NCBI GenBank assembly: GCA_004794785.1
Contig: SJOL01009857.1
Coordinates: 783,254 to 847,253 of the forward strand
DNA length: 64,000 nt
Direction: 5' to 3'
Source: Opisthorchis felineus
Lineage: Eukaryota; Platyhelminthes; Trematoda; Opisthorchiida; Opisthorchiidae
The translations under genes were made by a program, and so were the position numbers. A model generated the notes under the pieces. It ran no database searches, had not been told where the DNA came from, and saw only the letters and a program-made list of their open reading frames with translations. Below, in pieces: positions 57,852-64,000 of the stretch (positions are counted from its first letter, which is position 1; every line of letters starts with the position of its first letter).

Positions 57852-58880
57852 ATGAAGATACTGCATTCGGGTGGGTGGAATGTAAACCTTAATCGCCTGT
57901 CAGAAGAAATAAAGTACGAAATATCCGTACTGAAACGTAAGAAGGCACCAGGACCGGATGGTCTGTATCCAGGCTTCTTCAAAGAAGGCAGAGGACCCCT
58001 GGTGATCTCATTCGCGCGGTATGGACTGAAGAGAAAGTGCCTACAGAATGGAACAAATCGAGTTATTCCTGTTTCATAAAGGGTACGCGGACGCTGTGTG
58101 AAAACCACCATGGTATCAATCTGGTAGCTGTGGCATCGAAAGTGCTCTCTGGTCTTATCCTTCCAAAGCTGAATGAGCACAGGGAAACACAGATTCGAGG
58201 AAACCAACCTGGGTTACGTCCTGCAAGAGGATGCATCGATCACATCTTCAACCCCCAACAGATTCTGGAACAGCGACACTGCTTCCAGCAACCAACAATG
58301 AATGTCTTCCTTGACTTAAAAGCTGCCTTTGATTCTGTGGACCGTCACACACCATCGCAGTGTCTGTGGAGCAAAGGTGTTCCCCATAAATTCTTGACAC
58401 ACCTTAAGGAGTGTCACACCTGCAAAAAGTAAACTGCTACTGCAAGATCGGATGGGCTCAAACCCTAACCTCGTGCTTGCGGATGAGCCGATTGAGGTAG
58501 TAGACAAATTTGTCTAGCTTGACAGTTGTATTAGTCCCAGTGGTCTAGCCAAATAGGATATGTCCATGCACATTGGGAGGGCCAGAGCAGCTTTTGTGAA
58601 CCTGCATCACCTGTTGCGTATGTGTGACAGCTTATCTGTCAAGGGTGGAATTTGCAATACTGCGGTGCGCTCCATATTATTATACGGGTCAGAATCCTGG
58701 CTGCTGCGCGGTGTAGACGTAAAAACAACTTTGACAATCGATGTTTTGGGAATATTGCCCAAGTCTGGTGGGAACACCAGATCAATAGTGATGAAGTACG
58801 CCGAAAGGTTTTAGGAAGAGATAACTCGCCCACCACAGATGAACTGACCACACTCCATTGGTTGCGCGAAGTATGAAAGC
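57852..58880 (+). pseudogene. LINE-B reverse transcriptase remnant
   Basis: ISVLKRKKAPGPDGLYPGFF, then GINLVAVASKVLSGLIL, QPGLRPARGCIDHIFNPQQ and FLDLKAAFDSVDRH occur in order. Near 58,430 the sequence runs out of frame and skips the GxxQGxxxSP and YADD blocks. It then resumes with the C-terminal part (FVNLHHLLRMCDSLS, AVRSILLYGSESWLL). The catalytic core is therefore deleted. Confidence 0.75.
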
Positions 58881-59502
58881 TAGCACCAGCAAACTCAGGT
58901 GCGCTGGTCATTGTCGTCTCCCTGGATGGGGACCCCGAGAAGGGACACATCAATGGTTAGAGACATTTTCAGACATGCCGCTCGTGCATCCAAGCTATTG
59001 CCTTCAGTGCACAGCTCTCCTCCCAACGCCCCAATGAAAAGTCCACAGAACCCCCTGTATTAACGCATCAATCATATCGGCTACCGCCTACCACCTTCCG
59101 AAATCATCGTTGAACGAAACTGTGGCAGCTTGAACCACTGCACGAAAAGTGCGCGGCTTTCACAGCTAATTGTGATGATGAAATTTTGGTTAAACAAACG
59201 ATATGTGTAATCGTTTAAGACGGAACTAGTCAGGGCCCGAGTCAGAAACCCGAATGCGCGCAGAATTTGAGCGTCACATCGGTAGCGTGAATGCGACGTA
59301 TATTTCAGTCGTATGCCAGATAAAGAATCAGAAATTTCGGGATCACTCAACGGACCTAGGGTTAGGAATCTAAGGTATAGGTGCAACTGCCAACACCACA
59401 AAAAGTGAACGCACAAACGGAGGGGACAACGCCTTCCCTGTTTAGTCGAAAGTAGGTATAGGATCGGCGAAATACACTCATTTGCAAACAAATTTGGTTT
59501 TG

Positions 59503-59665
59503 CGAGAGACTCACCTGGAACCCAGCTGGATCTCTCGTTTGTGATGTTTCCAGTAGAACATAAGGTTGACGGAAACCCGGGGACTGCGCCTACCTGATGA
59601 GCCCCAAGAAGGGCGAAACCGGTTGTGGGCTGTCGAAGAATTTTCAGCAACCTTATGAGTAGTGC
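59503..59665 (-). repeat. fluke interspersed repeat R1 (best copy)
   Basis: On the minus strand it reads CTCATAAGGTTGCTGAAAA, then CCGGTTTCGCCCTTCTTGG, GGCGCAGTCCCCGGGTTTC and GAGAGATCCAGCTGG. Matching pieces lie at 26,998, 28,143, 28,318 and 40,010. I recall similar sequence from fluke genomes but cannot assign a class. Confidence 0.7.
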
Positions 59666-59743
59666 ATTACGAATATATAGGTATAGGATCATTTAGCACA
59701 GTTTATCAGCTGACAACAACATTCAATTAGCAGTTTTTTGCGT

Positions 59744-59938
59744 GGGTGGCTCAGTAGTTAGAGCACGAATTTACTGACCACAAGGTCCGTGGTTCAAACC
59801 CGACCTCTGCATCTCGACTGCTTCCGTCTAGACTTGGGCAACATGGCAGTATCGCAGCCTTCGTGTTTCCTTCGGATGGCGTGGCAGTTAGGCACCGAAA
59901 GGGTGCTACTTCTAAACGATCATCTTATTATCTTGTCT
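59744..59938 (+). mobile_element. tRNA-derived SINE (copy F)
   Basis: A box GTGGCTCAGTAGTTAGAGC-type head, B box GGTTCAAACCC, body CCGTCTAGACTTGGGCA...GGCAGTATCGCAGCC, end ACCGAAAGGGTGCTAC. Flanked by a perfect 10-bp duplication TTTTTTGCGT (59,734-59,743 and 59,939-59,948), so it is one of the younger copies. Confidence 0.9.
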
Positions 59939-59949
59939 TTTTTTGCGTA

Positions 59950-61630
59950 GAAACTAGACTCCAGGTGAAAACAAAAGCTCATTTGATGAGCTGGAGCTTG
60001 CAGCAACTGCCGAAGAAGTTCTGATGGCTAATAAAACACTTTCCAACATCACACCCTAGTCCTGCTTGTAAAGTAGCTTGAAAAAAATAATGTACAGTCG
60101 CTCTAAGTTGTATAGACAACAGAACAGTGAGATGTAGGCGTGAAAGGACGAAAATAGCGCTCCCGGAAACACACTAAAGACCTCGAGAATCGGCGAAAGC
60201 TAGAACGCTACATGTCATAGTCACAGACGCTTAGCGTACTTCGAGAACCCAAGTTTTGGACCATGGACTCCGAAACGAAAAACAAGCTTCTTGTCACGGA
60301 AACCTTCCTGACAGACAGCGTACCAAATGTTGTGAACAGGTTAGATGGCTCGGAGTTGCGACCAGTATGGCACTAAAAAGAACATCTGGACGGCCAGCCA
60401 GCCGGCAATACGCAATCGGACAGGCACACTCACTGCACACGTGCAACTGAATCAACAAACCATTCATTACGAAACCTAGCTATGTTAATCTCTGGGTTCA
60501 CCTCAGATGACCCCGGTTTTAACCTCAGCCCTCCGTGTTGATGTATATCAAGTATTGTTACCACATGCACCCCAATTGTTCATGTCGTCGCGCCCAGTTG
60601 GGCGAAATTTTGCGCACTATGAATCGCATTACAATGATATAAACAGATAAACAGCCGGTTTCACCAAGAACGACACGCCAAAATGTTCCGCTTGCTTCAT
60701 AAATTCCCTCTGAATAAGTTGAAACCTTGTAACAATCCGATTCTTCCTAGCTTTTCGAGCCATCCACGCTAAAGCAAGCAACTCATTTCAATGTTAGCAC
60801 AATGTGTTCACACGTGTTCGGTCCATTGGTGAATTAAAGGACCTTTTAGCCATGCCGTCTTCATGACGAACGAATGACGCTATCAACAGCCAACTACCGA
60901 CTTCCCCTCTATGAAGCCGATCGGGTAGGCATGTATCCAGAATTTTCACCAAAGGAGGCACTTACTTGAACACCGAATTGGATCAATGTGGAGCTTCCAT
61001 AAATCCTCGGAGTAGTATAACGTATTGAGGGAGAATCATTGGATATCTTGAATATCGATCTAACTGAACTTCGAGATATCGTTCGCGCCAGAAGGAGAGC
61101 ATCATGAAATGAGCGACTCATTTGAGTATTGTGACACAACCATCTCAGTCAGAAAACGAGTGTTTAACTCCACAGAGGTCAGGTTACCCTGGAGGGCACT
61201 TGTTACCGTTTACCATATCCGATTGCCGTTACCTAGCCACAGCTAGGAGCGGTTGCTTATATAGGAGCTAAACTACTGGGGTCTGCTGCGTCGAGCTCAA
61301 CCATTTCACCTGCTGAAATGTGACAGTGCGGCTAAGCCCTATAAATTACCTGCCAATGGCAGTATACAGTCCTGGAGCACGCCTGTACATCTGCCCCCCA
61401 TATGCGAGCCACTCCACCCTATAGAAAACCGGTGTAGCCTGAATCATGCCACTGGAAGCGACTTTCACTCTCACAAGACCGCCTTCATCGTTTCCTTCGT
61501 TCATTTCATTCGGCAGGTTAACATTCGAAGTTGGTTATCTTAGGAAACATTCCCACTGTACAACAATGTCTGGATGACATTTAGAAAGGCAGTGACGTTG
61601 GTGCCATTTTTTGTTTACGGTTGTTAACCT
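59950..61630. other. no gene recognised
   Basis: No frame or shared repeat that I can name. Confidence 0.35.
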
Positions 61631-62099
61631 GCTTACTTCACCACAGTAAAGTAAGCATAGTACTGCCCATTCGCTCCTGTAACTTAATTACATAGGTTAC
61701 TTTCACTAAGTCTCGGATAAATCTAACCTCTCTACAAAAATTCTCGGTTCTCGGTGAAAAATTGGGGCAAAAGACAACAGCGAGGGAGAAGGCATCGAGT
61801 ACAGATGGTCGAGTTGTTCGCTGCGATTGGCAATTTGATCCCATAGGTCTCATCACCAATCGAGTTGACTTCATCAGTATTGTTGTGAATCGGAGCGGAG
61901 CTGTGCGTTGGGCAGTAGTTTGCGCGCGTTTATATACGTGCTTCTGAAAGGAGGTAACCTTCGATTATCACTGGCTGCCCGGTTGACTCTCGAGTTTGAC
62001 TTCTCTGATTCGTAACCTGTGATCTTTGCCAGGCTGGTCCCGAGGATGATTGTGTCGTCTGATCAACTCGCTTGATGCCCGGCCGTGTTTGCGTTATTC

Positions 62100-62375
62100 G
62101 GTACAGTTCGGGATCTCTTGCTCATAGGGGGGACAGATTGGATTCAGTTCGGCGTGTCGGTTGTGGAGTCCGACGCTTTCCAAGATTCCATTATGTATTT
62201 CGTACCTCCAAGCAGCAGAATATTTATGTTTTCCATATTGGAATGGTGACGTTCTTGATCTTGATGCATGGAAGTCAAAGAAAGTGGATCGTAATTTCTC
62301 ATGGTCGCCTTGCATTCGCTGATCCGTGTAGACAGTTTCCTTCTGGTTTGTTTAATGTGGCATTTGTTGCATTCG
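62100..62375 (-). pseudogene. Penelope-like GIY-YIG endonuclease region
   Basis: CSECNKCHIKQTRRKLSTRI matches the CxxC...YIGQTxRxLxxR core of the Penelope endonuclease; the second motif Tyr-Ile-Gly reads His-Ile-Lys. Then come YDPLSLTSMHQDQERHHSN and, in another frame, GLHNRHAELNPICPPYE, the conserved N-x-E-x2-P-like end. Loss of the YIG residues and the frame change indicate an inactive copy. Confidence 0.7.
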
Positions 62376-62440
62376 CTGCAATTAGTCTGAGGTAACGTTG
62401 TTCTGGTTGCCTTGTCTGGGTTCCTGCTTCGGCTTCGAAA

Positions 62441-63260
62441 TTAATCTTCTCTAGGTTTATGGGCTCCGGAAATTCCACGTGGTTGCAATATTCTGCCAGT
62501 CGGTTCAGGTACGTTCTTGATGCAGGCTAGCTCTATCCGTTTAGTTGTCTGTTCTGGCCGTTGTTGTTGTTGCTGAGATATTCTTTTTTTAAACTTCTGA
62601 AAAGGTTTGTAGGGTACCTGTTGTTCTGTACTACTCAATATAAATGGCTTTCTTTTCTTCTCAGTTCTGCAGTGTATTTCTGTCATTTCGAACGGCAGTT
62701 TGTTGTCCTTAGCCAGTTCCGTTGTGAACCTGGTATCCTTCAATGTACTGCTCAGCAATTCGCGCGTGTTTTCTATTAAATTTCGTTCAATGATAACAAA
62801 TGTGTCGTCCACATGCCGGATCCAGAGCTTTGATCAGTAGTAATGTAATGCGCACCAATTTATGCACTACGGCTTTTGCAATAAGTCCTAATATTGGTGA
62901 TCCCATGGGTGTTCCTCTGTGCTGTTGGTACACTTGTCCATCGAAGGTGAATTGCGTGGTCAGGAACAGGTTCAAGAGTCTCCTTATACTTTCTGGTGCG
63001 TTTGGTCAGTTCTGAAGTAGTTCTACTGCAGTTTCCTTGACAGTGACATCGAATAACAGCATGACTTCATCGTCTTCTAACTTGGTATTCCGTAGTTCAC
63101 TGAGGGATTGTCAAGAATTGTTGATACTGCGTTCGCATCCGGAAATTAGATGGTTCAGCTTTCTCAAAAGGTCTTTTGCTGGCTGAAGTTCCTGGTAGTG
63201 GGACGATTGGTCGAAGAGGGACTCCATCATCGTGGAAACTCGGTAGTCGATTAGCTCGAT
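62441..63260 (-). pseudogene. Penelope-like reverse transcriptase
   Basis: From high to low coordinates: DDGVPLRPIVPLPGTSASK, then LEDDEVMLLFDVTVKETAVE with the first Asp context. A stop follows, then FTFDGQVYQQHRGTPMGSPI and LGLIAKAVV. After a frame change comes LWIRHVDDTFVIIER with the catalytic VDD intact. The order and wording are diagnostic of Penelope-like RT. One stop and at least two frameshifts prevent a full product. Confidence 0.85.
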
Positions 63261-63475
63261 CCAAACCCCCACAGTGCCAGACTATTGTTTATAAGGACAA
63301 TTGGCAGTCCCCGGAGGACAGTTATAACTTGCACCCGACATCACTTGCTGCCATATTACTAATCTTCTAATCATACCCAAACAAATCCACTGCCACTGTG
63401 ATTAGATTTACTGGACTGGATGTACATGATCCTACGGTTAAGCGCGACGTCGACGCCGAGAATTGATGCGTAAAG

Positions 63476-63496
63476 CACCAGTGTTCTCCACTGGTG
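63476..63496 (+). other. solo LINE-type 3' hairpin, perfect stem with paired change
   Basis: CACCAGTG and CACTGGTG pair over 8 bp around a TTCTC loop. Compared with the stem at 5,950-5,969 (CATCAGTG/CACTGATG), one base pair has changed on both sides (T-A to C-G), so pairing is kept. TTGCTGCCAATGACGAT follows. No LINE ORF is attached. Confidence 0.6.
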
Positions 63497-63514
63497 TTGC
63501 TGCCAATGACGATT

Positions 63515-64000
63515 ATAATGACTGGTGTGTAGGCGGATGAGTTTGCATGGTCATAGGAAGGAATAGTGAATGTTGTGTATGGACGGCCAGATGAACCTTT
63601 TTTCACACTGAAAACACAGTATCATACAACCACACAAAAAGAGCAAAACAATTGGGTTTTTCGTGCGCGACAGTCGTCGGTTCAGTGAACTTTGATTCCC
63701 AGCAAGTGCGGGCGATGCGTTACTCAATGATTTTTCCAGAAAAGCTCCGTAGTGTTTGTTTGAAGGGCATGCCAATGGATTTTAACTGGAGAAAATGTGA
63801 GAACTTGCAGCGTGGCACTAAGTAGTATGCGTAGCTTATTTAGGATGAGTAAAGTGAATGTACAAAAGTGTGCACTGCTGTTACCAAAGCATCGCAAACT
63901 GTTGAGCAACAATGCCCGAATATGTCCACGAGCGATTACCGAAACACTCGAGTGGTTGCTCGACTAAGCTAATGCGGCGATTCCGTCAGCAAAACCGACC
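63515..64000. other. no gene recognised
   Basis: Nothing recognisable to the end of the window. Confidence 0.35.

Larger units (their letters stand above)
56190..58990 (+). mobile_element. LINE-B copy (non-LTR retrotransposon, degenerate)
   Basis: The leader holds GTCAGACTTTTGAGTCAAA, like the LINE-A leader (GGTCAGGCTTTTGAGCCAAA). Then endonuclease (56.5-57.2 kb) and RT pieces (57.85-58.88 kb) follow. The protein wording differs from LINE-A throughout, so it is a related but separate family. Many stops and frame changes. The 3' limit near 58,990 is approximate. Confidence 0.75.
61780..63290 (-). mobile_element. Penelope-like element, decayed
   Basis: Minus strand, RT followed by a GIY-YIG-like endonuclease region, the order found in Penelope-like elements. 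Frames shift at least three times. The 3' side continues toward 61,780 with KITGYESEKSNSRV and INARKLLPNAQLRSD. The outer limits are not established. Together with the fragment at 29.9 kb it shows two Penelope lineages in the window. Confidence 0.8.

Overview
This is eukaryotic, intron-bearing, repeat-rich DNA. It most likely comes from a digenean fluke. The tRNA-derived SINEs, CsRn1-type gypsy remnants, Penelope-like elements and non-LTR elements resemble families I associate with opisthorchiid flukes (Clonorchis/Opisthorchis); the family-level assignment is inference. I found no bacterial operons, rRNA, CRISPR arrays or confident functional tRNA genes.

The one secure host gene is glucosamine-6-phosphate deaminase (GNPDA/NagB family). 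It has four exons on the + strand from 27,484 to 38,319, all joined in phase 0 at GT/AG sites, giving 268 residues. All known catalytic and allosteric residues are present. Its three introns (about 4.1, 2.4 and 3.5 kb) carry an unclassified fluke repeat in both orientations, a Penelope-like fragment, a SINE and a LINE copy. A second possible host exon (terminal, function unknown) lies on the minus strand at 46,804-47,187.

The rest is mostly mobile DNA. 1.3-2.2 kb: broken MULE-type transposase. 5.9-8.1 kb: two LINE fragments on the minus strand. 9.0 kb: SINE. 9.9-13.3 kb: LINE-A copy with its 3' end. 15.9-21.1 kb: a nearly intact Ty3/gypsy element (minus strand, 395-bp LTRs, 5-bp target duplication, one 1451-codon gag-pol frame) sitting inside an older SINE whose own target duplication flanks the whole composite. 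Its reverse transcriptase box reads YLDG instead of YLDD. 22.8-26.6 kb: a decayed CsRn1-like gypsy element interrupted by two SINEs. 47.7-51.0 kb: another LINE-A copy. 55.2-59.0 kb: duplicated repeat plus a second LINE type (LINE-B). 59.7 kb: SINE. 61.8-63.3 kb: decayed Penelope-like element with RT and GIY-YIG remains.

Two cross-cutting patterns stand out. A short hairpin followed by GAT-type repeats marks LINE 3' ends and also occurs alone, with a paired base change in one copy that keeps the stem. The SINE body also shares a block with the 5' leader of LINE-A. The long stretches 38.3-46.6 kb and 51.0-55.2 kb show no gene I can support.
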